Shown piece by piece: positions 33,845 to 44,919 of a DNA stretch of 62,319 bases. Every line of letters starts with the position of its first letter. Position 1 is the stretch's first letter. The DNA is from Paracamarosporium sp. OC-R06-R3 (Eukaryota; Ascomycota; Dothideomycetes; Pleosporales; Didymosphaeriaceae). The position numbers were made by a program, and so were the translations under genes. The stretch lies in NCBI GenBank assembly GCA_019828545.1, contig JACVRA010000390.1:1-62319 (forward strand). Direction: 5' to 3'. The notes under the pieces are model-generated. The model was not told the DNA's origin and ran no database searches. It was given only the letters and a program-made list of their open reading frames with translations.

Positions 33845-34232
33845 ATAACGTTGAAGCGTGGAGCTCTTGAAAATCTATTATGCTCAGCTATATAGCTATA
33901 AGAATATGTTCATGCTGGTACTTAACTACATACCAATATAAGCTCAAACATGTCTAAAGAATAGTTTGGAAATAAATGAGTATGAAGTTTTTCTCATTAT
34001 CATACATGAGGAAACGACTATCCTGAAAGAGATTGAAATCAATATAAAGCAGGGAATATAGAAGACTAGTAGTAATGAGGGAGAAGTATAGTTATTCATC
34101 GCCACTTGAAGAGTATATACTTGGACTAATCTAGCATAAAGACCTTAAGAACCTGTAAAGTTAACGGTGTCGCCCTGTACCATTAGGTACATCTATTTGT
34201 AGTGTTATGTACCAGAAAACTCTTTATTCGAT
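33845..34232. other. Intergenic region between two convergent genes
   Basis: AT-rich 3' flank of the secreted protein and of the amidase. Nothing else recognised. Confidence 0.45.
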
Positions 34233-36326
34233 TTATGATGATGATCTATTCAGGACATTGTCAATAATACGCATCGCTTGCAAGCACTCCTCATCCTGTA
34301 GTCGCGGTGCGACAACCTGCACGGCACACGGGGCTCCATGCCCAGATTCCGGATCGTCTATCTCGCGTTAGTCTCTCTCTTCTCCGATCGTGATACGCCA
34401 CTGGCTCGTCAACACTTACAATCGGGCTCGAACGGTCCCAATGCCTTCTGGGGATGGGGATCAACCTCCTTAGAAGCGCTGCCAAACGGAATGATGCCAG
34501 CAGGATACTATACGTGAACGTGAGTATATGCACTTTGCATATCATAGAGGGCACCAAAGTCACCTACATCGATCAAATTCCACATGCACGTGTACACTGG
34601 CACACCGTAAGAGTCATGCGGTACTGCTGTAGTAGCCGCTCCGGGTGATAGCACGACATCTAGCGCATGTTCCTGCCACATCGCATGCCAAGCGGCTGCG
34701 TAGGCATCACGCGCCATAGTCAATGCGTGAAGCCGCTGTGGCAGTTCCAGCGTTGGGTCCACAGGGAAACCACTTGTGAATGGATGCACGCCCTTAGCTA
34801 ACGATGCAACCAATGGCTCACCCAACACCTGGTCCAGCAGCTTTACGTCTGCGGATGCCGGTAATATATCGTAGTACTGGAAGCTGAGACGGCCACCGAG
34901 CCCAGCGCCACTGCTGGTAGCGTTGTGAGGTAGCGTGACGAGACGGTGACCCTTTCGAGTGAGCCGGGCGACGGCTTCATCAAGAGCCCGTCGTACTGGT
35001 GGATGTAGGGGGTACTCCGGATCCTCGGCCAAGACCCCAATCGACAATTTCTCAATCGCTTCAGGTGCCTTGAGCTCACGCCAGATCAGAGGCAGAGCTT
35101 TTGGATCGTAGCACCGTGCTTTTGGTTTGACGCTCCCAGCTACATTACGCATGAAGAGCTCCAGATCCTCGACTGAGTGGGCCAAAGGTCCGGCAGAAGG
35201 GGTGATACCACCCGGAACGCGGAGCATGGGATAGGGAAACGGGGCCTGGCCGCCATAGGGGACGCGGTCATTGCTAGGCTTGAAGCCGTAGAGGCCGCAG
35301 CACAGTGACGGAATACGGATCGAGCCGGCAATGTCAGTACCTAGACCCAACGGAGAACCTCGAAAAGCGACCAACGCACCCTCGCCGCCCGAAGAGCCGC
35401 CTGCTGTGAGGCTCGTCCTGTATGGATTCAAAGTGCGACCGAAGATGTTGTTTTCCGAGTCAGCGGTCTAGCAGCAAGGTTTAGTGGTGTTTAGTAGCGG
35501 AACGGGGAAGAAGATGGTCTTTTGAGGAATGGCGGGAAGGAGGAGACTGGCGCGAACTACCACCTTAGAGCAGTGATGGATGATTGAAAGGAAAGCTTAG
35601 ACGAAAACAAGTATCGACTAGCCACTCACCATCATTGTTTGTGGAACGTTCGTCTTACAATACAGAACTGCCCCCGCATCAAGTAGCAGATCTACCACAT
35701 TTGAGTTCGCCGCTGCTGGCCCCGTTGGAAGGCTTTTCACGAAACCCAATGTGCCAAACTGGCCTTTGACTTGGAAACAATCCTGTCATTCCCGGTCAGA
35801 GAATTTGAGTTTGACGCCTGTGTCAAGTTGTGACAAACGTACCTTGAGGCTAATGGGAAGCCCATGAAGCGGTCCCTTGGTCGTCTTGTGTTTAGCGAAA
35901 TAGCGATCTAGCTCTCTAGCCCTTTGCAAGCCATCATCAAAGAATATTTCGGTCAAGCAGCTCGTCTTTCCACGATATATGTCAGCAAGTAGACTATGTT
36001 ACAAGCCCCTTGGCACAGCTTACCAACTGCTGCGCCAAAGCCGCACGTTTGCAGAATGCTAATGTTACAGATTCTGCGCTGAGTCTGCCTTCTGCCATTG
36101 CGTCCAGTAGCCCTTTAACGTTGTAACGTTCCGTTATATCTATCTCTTTTTCGGTGAGGAGACCTGATTTCTCCACAGCCCGGCGCGAGATGAGGCATCC
36201 TTCGTCTGGCTGACCGATACCCACGAGCTCTGTGAGTGACTTTGATGGCAAGATCCATTCCGGGTTCATACGTGCTTGCTGCTTAGCCCGATGCGCTCCA
36301 GCAAGTTCTTCCCAAGTTGCCGCCAT
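34233..36326 (-). CDS. Amidase-signature (AS) family amidohydrolase
   Basis: Hydrolyses carboxamides to acid and ammonia or amine. Six exons: 36326-36024, 35965-35843, 35782-35630, 35467-34568, 34507-34420 and 34357-34233, giving 563 residues, normal for fungal amidases. All splice phases match. The signature GGSSGGEGALVAFRGSPLGL is intact. The Ser-cisSer-Lys triad is predicted as Lys142 (LPISLK), Ser218 and Ser242 (DIAGSIRIPS). Exon joins restore the typical MWNLIDYPAGIIPFG core and the C-terminal DPESGHGAPCAVQVV segment. There is no signal peptide. It lies between a secreted protein and an MFS gene; a palindromic block at 36707 lies upstream. Substrate unknown. Confidence 0.9.
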
Positions 36327-36857
36327 GCTGGGGGTTGAACACGGATCTTAGGATTCTTGATTGCGTGCTGCTGGCGGAAGACCAATGTCCGAAGAGACTT
36401 CTAGTGTCCCAAGTCTTCCGAGATGATCTTCGACGTGTGGTATAGTTTCGGTCCCCTGATACCGTAAACGTTGGGTTGTGGTACGGTGTATTATTCTCGA
36501 TCCGTCTGTGATCGAATGTGCTCGTGTATAGATGAAAGCTTGCCTCAATCGCTGTGTTCGACGCCAAAATCTTTGCCGAGAGTTACGAATGTTGTGTCTA
36601 AAGCTCGTGCAGGTTATATAAACATTGCGCTCGCGACGAAGACCAAGCTTGGTAGGTATCTAAGCTCCGGCGCATATAGTGACTTGAAGGGGATAAGTCT
36701 CGAGATCCGCGGCCCGACTGGGCCCCACGCGGAGTAGCGCTATGTAGCACTTCTCCGCCACAATCTCAGTGGGGCGATTGGATAAGGCCTGTCACAGAGT
36801 GCATCTGATTACTCGAGCTAGTTAGGTTACCCTCAAGGGGCCGGTTCTTGACAATTG
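36327..36857. promoter_or_regulatory. Amidase upstream region
   Basis: Promoter region of the amidase. It contains a GC-r ich inverted block at 36707-36732. No gene recognised; small frames are unsupported. Confidence 0.4.
36707..36732. promoter_or_regulatory. GC-rich inverted repeat upstream of the amidase
   Basis: CCGCGGCCC at the left end is mirrored by GGGCC and CGCGG on the right across a short centre (GACT). It lies about 380 bp upstream of the amidase start and could be an operator for a CGG-binding regulator such as that at 40209. Confidence 0.35.
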
Positions 36858-37005
36858 TACCGTAGATTCTTACAACCCCCGGCTGGATCAAGCACCAATC
36901 ACTATCTCTCCATCGTCTTCAGGATTCACTTTTACGCTCCTCACTGTTTTTAGATTAGCTCTCAACCTCCCCTAGTCTATCCGGGAACTGCAAGAATCTA
37001 CGGTA
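36858..37005. mobile_element. MITE-like element with TA-flanked inverted repeats
   Basis: TACCGTAGATTCTT at 36858-36871 is the exact reverse complement of AAGAATCTACGGTA at 36992-37005. With a TA target duplication of Tc1/mariner type, the element is CCGTAGATTCTT...AAGAATCTACGG, 144 bp internally. Similarity of the arms continues inward past the perfect part (a shared CCCGG) with differences mostly transitions. There is no coding capacity. This is a miniature inverted-repeat element by structure; its family is not known to me. Confidence 0.6.
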
Positions 37006-37446
37006 TGCTTTTCAAGCCTAGTGGTAGGGACGGAACAATTCCGTGGTTTGCGCTCTATTCCGTACGCCAGGACGCTAGGCCCATGGCGACGTGACACATG
37101 TCTGGGAGTACCTCGAGGATAAGAAGCTATGTTGAAGAGTGAATCGAACGGGTATTCGGCCTGTGTAGGTTTGCATAGGATTTATCCTTCTAAATCTCAG
37201 CAGGTTCGAATACTCGTTGCTTGACAATCGCATGAGAAGTAAATAAAGTTTCATGATGCGCGATTCCACTACGTCAATCGCAAACGATATATCTAGAAGA
37301 CTTAACGCATTTCGAAGTCACTAAATCCAGAATCTTGCAGATGGCGGTGTCATAGTGTGTAAGTAACGGGCAGGCTTCATGCTCAATATCATTAGTCCAT
37401 GAACGTCTTTCAAATGTGTGCAACCAGAATTCCCGCCCTTGCTCCA
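37006..37446. other. Intergenic region between the MITE-like element and the MFS gene
   Basis: Nothing recognised beyond the 3' flank of the transporter. Confidence 0.45.
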
Positions 37447-39461
37447 TCAACCAATAAGTCTCTTTTTGGCCACTAGTTCCTCATATCTGGGGGCCAGACT
37501 TTTTCGAATCTGCTTGCCCCAGAGGAGCATGGGCACATAAAGCAGCCCTATGAACAAGGACAGACATCCGACCGTAATGAACATATTGGTGAGGCCCATA
37601 GAGTTCCACCACGGAACCATAGCGAAAGGGATGGCCATGCTAAGAGCATTTCTGAAGAAGGCTACTACGATGAAAGACTCTGCAACGAGCTACAAGGATG
37701 AAACTGTTAGCATATCTTCGCCGCATTGAATGCACACGATCAGACGTACGTCGCGGTAGCTATCGACCAGCAGCGTGAATGCAATTTCTCCAATCGAGCC
37801 CATACCGAAAGCGAAGAGAGCACCACCGATGCTGGGGTAGATCCAGTGCATTCCCTAGCATAAGAGTGAGCAAAAATGTTGCTAAGCAAATGGAAAGGCC
37901 TAGAGGCTGCATTTCTTACCCGGTCAGCGGTGACACCGAACATGATCAAGCCACCAGCCAAAGTGACGACAGGCACACACAATAAGTGTAGACGCATCTC
38001 GGGCTCAAATACGTTACTGTTTCTGCGAGCGAGGCGTACGACAACCCAATCCGACACTGGTCCACCATAAAGGGTGCCGAAAAGATTGCCCACAAAAGGA
38101 CCAAGCGTCATGTAGCCGACGCCGGCGGTAGTAAAGCTGTATGGGGGCATCGAGAAGATGATCGATATCATGGCCATCACTAACACTAGCCAAGCCACGA
38201 CAGCAGCGAACTGTAACGCCGTAAACAGGACGTGCGGCAGAGTGATAACCTGAAGCGGCAATGCGAACAATTTTCCCAGCGATTCATCCGTAGGCGTCCA
38301 TAAGCGCATACGCTGGCGGTATGTATGAGGCGTGTAGGAAATAGGAGACACCGAAGCCGAGTCCATTTTGATGATGGCGTTTGGATCTCCAGAGGTGCTG
38401 TTCTTGCTTCCACCAGCCGTCTTAAGATTCTCGCTGAGAGCCGACGGTACGGTGGTGGGATCGATAATTGGGTAACCCACATCTACGGGAATGAATTTAG
38501 TTTCCTCGTATCCCACGAGAAAGAGAGCGAACAAGATCGTGAGGCAGATCGAGAGTGTGTAATAGGACCAACGCCAACCCTGGGTAGCGGCCTGAGAGCC
38601 GGCGGCTAGGGGTGTAAGAAAACTGCCCATCATGACGGCGCCAAAGTAGACGGCATTTGCGGCGCCTCGTTGGTGAACGAAAAACAAGTCCGCGATCTAC
38701 ACGAGGGGTTCGAGGTCAACACACTGTACTCAAAGCGCATCCGACAATGAATCTTACCGTCATCTGCACTGCTGTTTCGTTGATCGCGCCGGCCAGGCCA
38801 CTGATAATCGAGGTGGCGATCAGCTCAGCATTGGTTTTCATCCTGGATGTCCACCACGTCACTCCAGCTAGGACCGCGATCGAGAGAAGGTACGAGGGTC
38901 GGCGTCCATACTTGACTGTCAGCGGAATGAAAAACAGACAACCGACAGCGAGTCCTGCAAGGTTCGCTGACTGCGCGTGATTAAGGTCAACGGTACTGAC
39001 GCCCATATCGACTTGCATCTGTTGCCAAAAGACTGTCTGAACCATCAAACTGATGAATGTCAATAACTTTATCATTCGAGCTGTCGATGTTTTCGCGATC
39101 GTCAAGCGAGAAGCCAAGACTCACTTTGTAAATGCGGCCAGTGTCATCCCAAAAATGAGTGTCATGTTGATTAACTTGCGCCATTTCGACCAATTCTATT
39201 ATTGACAACATGAGTGTGCTTGACTTATCATTAGAAAGTGCCAAAGCCTGAGTGCCTCACCAGCGGTTCATTCGGGTCCTCAGACGGTTGAGGAGAGAGG
39301 ACAATCCTCGCATTGACCATGGACTCTTGATCTTCGATGCGTTAGTGTGTTGGGCGACGCCAGTGACCCACTTTGAGAGGTAATAGGAACTCACATTGTG
39401 TTAGAGTCACAGTTCCTGGAGGGAACACTTCCTCCTCGTTCTGGTTCCTGATACTAGCCAT
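37447..39461 (-). CDS. MFS transporter, drug:H+ antiporter-like
   Basis: Membrane transporter, probably proton-coupled export at the plasma membrane. Seven exons: 39461-39395, 39331-39261, 39195-39125, 39049-38758, 38696-37920, 37854-37750 and 37689-37447, giving 541 residues. The pre-TM1 motif NEPLNWSKWRKLINM is typical of fungal DHA1 transporters, and motif A-like KYGRRPSYLLS follows TM2. About twelve hydrophobic segments are visible, six on each side of a hydrophilic central loop (NLKTAGGSKNSTSGDP). The second acceptor was chosen because the next AG would create a stop. The gene lies between the amidase and a zinc-cluster regulator. Substrate unknown. Confidence 0.88.
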
Positions 39462-40208
39462 AGTTTGACGGATTCTGTCTGCGTATTGGATATATGATAT
39501 GAACTGTTTGGGAAGTCACCACAGTGCTTCTAGGCTAGATGATCGTGTTATAAGGTCTGAAGTGCTTGAGCCATGGTTTAAAGTTCGAAGATACTATCGA
39601 TGAACGTATGCGATTATAGGAAGGTGCAGCCGCCCGCTGTATAGCAGCATATTTGATCGTCGCTGGGGATACTTTGATACGTTGATTGTCTTAGTCTCCC
39701 ACATCAGGAAACGGGGGTGATAAAAGGACAGGGGCACGGGATCCGAGGCAGATAGGCCTACCAGGATAGCGCAACAGATTTCGGCCCTTCCTACTATCGT
39801 GGATAGGATTTGGACTGCCATAGAGCCTAGCCAAGTTTGTTTTTAGTCCGGCGGAGTACGAGATGAACAAGTCTGGAAAACCGAGTAGTATCGCACGTGA
39901 CTCTCGAACTGCCGGAGCGCTCGCGTCGCTTGATAAGACTAATGCACGCCTCCCCGCTAGCAGGATCAACGGCGCCCGACCCCAGATAAACACATCACAG
40001 TCCCCAGATTTATTAGCTCGATCTGGGCAATACATGCGCTCTTCCTCACTCCTCCCGAGGATCCTTCAATTCATTGCTTGTTGTTGCCGAACCGCATTTG
40101 ATCCCAGTGTTTTTCTCTGCCGTGCATCTGCAGCCTTGTCACTCAGAGCACTTTGCAGGGTTTTGCCGTCTTCAGAAGTCCGCTCTATGAAGGGATGACT
40201 TGAGGAAG
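39462..40208. promoter_or_regulatory. Divergent promoter of MFS and Zn2Cys6 genes
   Basis: This 747-bp region separates two divergent genes, a transporter and a regulator, a common co-regulated layout. The overlapping open frames at 39594-40198 show no domain. No clear TATA box was found. Confidence 0.45.
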
Positions 40209-41801
40209 ATGAGCGGCGGCGGCAGGAGAACAAGAGGGGGCTGCATCAATTGCAAGAAGCGCAAGCGCAAGTGCGACGAGCGGAGGCCCGAATGCATGGC
40301 ATGCATAAACAGAAGCATACCATGCGGGGGTTACACACAGCCGGTGCGGTGGGTGGAGGGCATGGCCTCTAGAGGCCGCTTTGTTGGTGTGCGCGACCCT
40401 AGCATGCTCTCGCAGTCGACGGACACAACAACGACAAATGACCATGGCAGCACCACCTTGGCAATTTCCATCAGAGATGCGGACCTGACGCCATTGAGAC
40501 CTTCGGCAGTTGCTGTGCGCAGTGTGGCGATAGAGCAGGAACTAATTTCGGATGAAGAACGGGTCGCGTTTGAGAAATGTACGTGCACAAGGTCATGAAT
40601 AGCCAGGTTGATTATACGTTATTGTACTGATACATGACACGCGATAGTCCTCGTTGAAGGTCTGCACCAGCTTTGTAATGCAGAAGTATACTCCTGGTTG
40701 TCCGTCTATTTCGATGCGGTATCGCAGGAGTCGAGGGCGCTGCCGCTCGTGGGCGCTGCACTACAGGCATACTACGACAACGGATGGACAGTGACTGCGA
40801 TGGAGCGCATGAACCGCGCAATTCGCACCTTTCGCGCTGATCTAGAGCTTCTTGGGGGCGAGCGGCGCTCTGCCACTATTTGTAGCGGGTTGCTCATCTG
40901 TACTATGTGTGTAAGTAGCCCCACCCATGACCGATGTGGACAAGGCCTGATGTGCTAACAAATGCTATAGCTATACCAGAACAGACCTATCACGCCGTAT
41001 CTTCGCCTCTTAGCAGATATTCACGACCTTAACGGCAATCTGGCAGACCTGAAGCCAGATCCCCGAGCGCATCTGCCCTCGCAGCACGTTCTCGAGGTTT
41101 TGGGCGTTATGGATATGCCCTCGTTCCTCATCGGCCGCATTCATCCCAGTCTCAACATCTGGAAGCGCGTGCGCGCCCTACGGAATGAGAACAGTGATGA
41201 GGGCTTGGGAGATATCGAAATCGTGACGGGCATGCCAAGGAGTCTGCTCGATATCTTTGGTGAGATGTCAGATCATGGTAATGGGAACAAGGAGGCTGAG
41301 GCTCTGTTCTGGAGTTGGCCAGGTTGCGTTGGCTCTTTCGACCAGTGCCATCTCTGGGACAGTTGGAGGTATGCTGGCATTCTAGATGCTCGCCGCCGCC
41401 TGCAGTGTCGCGGCCTGGTGGTCGCTTCATCTGCGAACAGCATATCATCCGGTCCCGGTCGATATGCTGAGAATGAAGCTGTTCTTTGCCGCCTCGTGGC
41501 ATCACTCGATGCGCTTGTTCGCAAAGCGAAGATTAGCGGCGAGCTTGAACCTGCATTTCTCAACAAAGGTTTGATCTTCCCTTTTACACTGGCAAACCTC
41601 GAGGTAGCTCTCCTCCGAGCTAACCCAACATGGAAATCAACGTTGAAAGAATTTCGCTCTGTCTTTTTCTGTAACAAGAACATCGGTTTCGTAGATGATA
41701 CGGTGCTCAGATTACTTGACCAGGCCGGAGAAGCTAGTAACGATTCATTCAACATTGACCAAGCAGTGAAAGAGCAGGGAATGGAAATAGGAATCTTTTA
41801 G
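40209..41801 (+). CDS. Zn2Cys6 (zinc-cluster) transcription factor
   Basis: Three exons, 40209-40578, 40648-40910 and 40971-41801, give 487 residues with matching phases (1 and 0). The N-terminal zinc cluster is complete: GGCINCKKRKRKC, then PECMAC and RSIPC. The ATG at 40209 gives MSGGGRRTRGG and is preferred over upstream non-ATG starts. A Ser/Thr-rich linker follows. The remainder has no named domain I can place with certainty but matches the general helical layout of fungal zinc-cluster proteins (LVEGLHQLCNAEVYSWLSVY near residue 125). It is divergent from the MFS gene and is the likely local regulator of transporter and amidase; that is inference. Confidence 0.85.
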
Positions 41802-42678
41802 AAGGGCTTAATTTCTGGTCCTTGCTTTCATGCGGTTTTCGATCGTTCATTCCACGAGGCTTATTTTCTACGTCATACTGTATCACAAATTTTACCCAAT
41901 GGTAGTACACAATCATAGTAGTAGAAGGCATCGGTATGGACGCGATGAATGTTTACAAATTTGTGTTAGTGAGCGTATAAGTCTCCTGAATGAGTATATA
42001 GGTCTTCGAAGGGGATGGCAAAATGAACGACCGGCTACGTAGGCGCCAGTAGTAACAAGGAAAAAGAACCATAGGCCATGGATCAGCAGCCGTAGCGTTT
42101 CAAAGAGCTTCTAGCACTTGCAATTTTGGCCCCTTCTAGTACAGGCGTAAACCAACCCAGATCTAGCAATGGGCCGCCTGATTCGGTACGGTGCACATCC
42201 CTGTTACACAACCTGACGCGATGACTACAGAAGCTGACGTGATTGTTACACAAGCTGACATTCCGATCTGAATAAGGTTAATTCAAGCTTTCTAATTGCC
42301 GGACACTTTCACTGAGCCGCGTAATTCAATTACCATATATGGTAGATGTTTGAGAGTCCTACGTGATTCCTTGCGACAAGGTCAGTACCGGACAGTGCAT
42401 GACTTCGCACTAGAATGCTGACCTGCATAGACTCAATCAAGTGAATTAGTATTTTCAATTGGAATCCACTCAAAACTCTATTTCCAGGTTTGCTGGGGGT
42501 TGACATGAGGCGGTCGGGCCATCTACCTAAATTCAGCAGCGTCTTTCGGCGAAGGCGGTGAGCATCTGCAATCTTCACTAGGGCGGCTGTAAGTTCACAG
42601 CTAATTGCGAGCTAGGTGAAAAATATATGAGGTGTAACACGACATAACTCCAACACGTTGGCCTAAATGTGTCTCCAC
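41802..42678. other. Intergenic region
   Basis: No gene recognised; a frame at 42330-42578 (minus) is unsupported. Confidence 0.4.
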
Positions 42679-43065
42679 TTATGGCCGGCTTTGGATCCGA
42701 TTGACTTTCAAGGATAGACCAAAGCTACCGTCATGTGTCACCTCAGTCCCCCAAAATAGCTCAGCGATGAGGCATTCGAACAGTAGTAATGCAAAGTGTG
42801 TACGTCGCTTTCGTGAATAGTCAGTAAGAACATCGAACGATTCTACATGCTCTGTATCAATTCTATCCTCATTAGAATTGCCACCTATGAGCGTAGCAAA
42901 TGAATCGTTCGAAAATGAACACGCTATGACTAGAACATGGAAGAGATCGACAAGACATTGGAATTTTGTGGTCGTGATCAGCGGCTTATGGTTACCTCGA
43001 CAGGATGCCATTATCCGCCTCGCCCCAGGACATAAAGGACCACCGATGGCCAACAAGATCTTCAT
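42679..43065 (-). CDS. Hypothetical protein of 128 residues
   Basis: An ATG-started frame of 128 residues with no recognised domain. MKILLAIGGPLCPGARRIMA is moderately hydrophobic but is not a convincing signal peptide. A second minus-strand frame (43062-43397, GTG start) abuts it, overlapping by four bases, which suggests that they could be pieces of one broken or spliced gene. No splice junction joins them clearly. It may be spurious. Confidence 0.25.
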   Translation of the reverse strand: MKILLAIGGPLCPGARRIMASCRGNHKPLITTTKFQCLVDLFHVLVIACSFSNDSFATLIGGNSNEDRIDTEHVESFDVLTDYSRKRRTHFALLLFECLIAELFWGTEVTHDGSFGLSLKVNRIQSRP

Positions 43066-43909
43066 ATTAACGTAGTTCCTATACCCCGAGACGCGGCAAT
43101 AACACGAGGGCCAAAAGATCTTGTATTGACAATAAGAAGTTCTGTGAATAGCTCAGAGCTGTAAGGTTCTTTGAAACACTCAGTGTGCCTTACTGTTGTG
43201 GGTGTCCCTGAAACCAAGAACATTACAGTCACAGATGTCACTACATGGTCCGGGACAAAAAGGGTTGGAAGGTCCGTGTGCGACTGGGGTATCCTAGGTC
43301 GTATTGATCTTCCATATTTGACTTTACTTTCTTCGCTTACGTACTGAATGTGGTTCGTTGTACGAGGCCGAGAGCCGCAACTCGTTAACCGCCACACCCG
43401 AACACCCTTGAATCAGAAACCGCGATCATCATGAGGCTATGGATAAATTCCACCGCTGCGGATAGGATTTATTTCTCTTTAACAGTCTCGCTGCGAGTGG
43501 CCATGTCTGTCCCAACGTGTTAATGTGTAATTCGATACCACCTGTAAAAGGAGCTCAGAAGAAGTACTTACTATACGAAGTTCAATCAGACAGAGCACGT
43601 ATATCAGTATCTTCTTCGTTGACAGATAGATCGCAAAATTACAGATCGGCGTATTTAAGGCGCACAGGGGGCGGAACTCACGCCTCGATTCAGGGTTTTC
43701 CCACAATACTGTAACACCTTCTTTGCCAATTGCATGTATACCCGATGAAATATGGTGACGTATGCTTACCTTCATCTGAGGGATTTTCTATGCTGTACCA
43801 TCCAACAAGGAATTGTTTACGAAGTTCAATTGATCCTTTACAAAGCCCCCACCGTAGTAAGCAAGGGGTTGAGTAGAGACGATCGGGGGTGCCTTAGAGC
43901 CCTTTGATG
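43066..43909. other. Intergenic region upstream of the 8-Cys peptide
   Basis: Holds the promoter of the small secreted peptide and an unsupported minus-strand frame at 43062-43397. Nothing else recognised. Confidence 0.4.
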
Positions 43910-43917
43910 TATAAATA
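43910..43917 (+). promoter_or_regulatory. TATA box of 8-Cys secreted peptide
   Basis: TATAAATA, 103 bp upstream of the last base before the start at 44020; same sequence and similar spacing as at 33153. Confidence 0.6.
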
Positions 43918-44019
43918 CTGAGCAGATGTTCGTTTTCGTCTCCTCATCAGCAACCTTCACTTTCCAAGAAACACTTCTTCTTTACGATCACATCAGATCA
44001 GACCTCTTTTACCAACAAA

Positions 44020-44211
44020 ATGCAGTTCAAGTTTGCAATCGGTCTACTTTTCTCCACCTTGATGTGGACCGCCACTAGCACGCATGTGAAATGCCAAGCC
44101 GGATTGAGTGACACCAACGATTGTGAGGGGAAGTACTGTGACTGCAATGGGAACAACCTGTTCTGTCAGAGCGGAACCACGTGCGCGCAGACCTGTATTT
44201 GCGCGGCTTAA
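44020..44211 (+). CDS. Small secreted cysteine-rich peptide (8 Cys)
   Basis: Intron-less 63-residue precursor. MQFKFAIGLLFSTLMWTATS is a signal peptide, leaving a mature peptide of about 43 residues with eight cysteines (VKC, NDC, YCDC, FC, TTC, QTCIC). Eight Cys in so short a chain suggests four disulphides. It has a strong TATA box and short 5' leader. An effector, antimicrobial or other secreted role is possible; no family is recognised. The next gene (44920-47707) is also secreted but points the other way. Confidence 0.65.
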   Translation: MQFKFAIGLLFSTLMWTATSTHVKCQAGLSDTNDCEGKYCDCNGNNLFCQSGTTCAQTCICAA

Positions 44212-44919
44212 GCATCTTTGAGGTAAGTATCCCTTGCCCACATCAAGATTCAATTGATACCGTGATGCTAACCTCTCAGCAACACCGAGTCGGCTATGAT
44301 ATGTCACCAATGGATGAAGTTTCTGTCTTCTTGTGGGGTTTTCTTCTCTTTGAACGACTTTGGGGACTGGACTGTTAGAGGATAGCATACGCTCGCTAAA
44401 TTGTTATTTGATGTTTATCTCTCGAGTTCAAAGTGCAGCTGTGATAAATGCTCACTTCCAAAAAGTTCCCCAGTCGGTTTTAGTTTTCGTCTATTGCCTG
44501 AGTCTTTCGTGCAAATGATATCTTTCTTGACAACAATAACCCACAATAAAAAGTCAAGTGCTTAATACCACTTGAAACTAGAGAGGGATTAGGCGGGGAG
44601 GTTGTGTATATAGAAAGATGCCTGTGCTGTTCACATGGCAACCTCTTATAATGAGGTGGCCAGGAAGTATTCACCATTACGAGAGGACGGAACAGCTGAA
44701 TCTTTCCTTAATCGCTTAGACAACACCTCGTTCTTTACTCAAACTCCTGTCGCTGATCTGCCATTGATTGACTCGCAACGTAACAGTACATAGATCTGAA
44801 AGGAAAGTCTTCGTACTCCTGAAGCTACGATACAACGCTAGACAAAAACTCAAGTCGTCCTATATCTAGATACAAGAAGATACCAAATAGTTGAAAGAAA
44901 GAGTAGCTTCCATGCGTCT
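44212..44919. other. Intergenic region between two convergent secreted-protein genes
   Basis: No gene recognised. Contains the 3' flanks of both genes. Confidence 0.45.

Noticed and set aside
37195..37215. GGTTCGAAT, possible tRNA B box
   Set aside because: No matching A box or cloverleaf could be found around it.
41273..41755. 160-codon minus-strand frame
   Set aside because: Antisense to exon 3 of the Zn2Cys6 gene at 40209.
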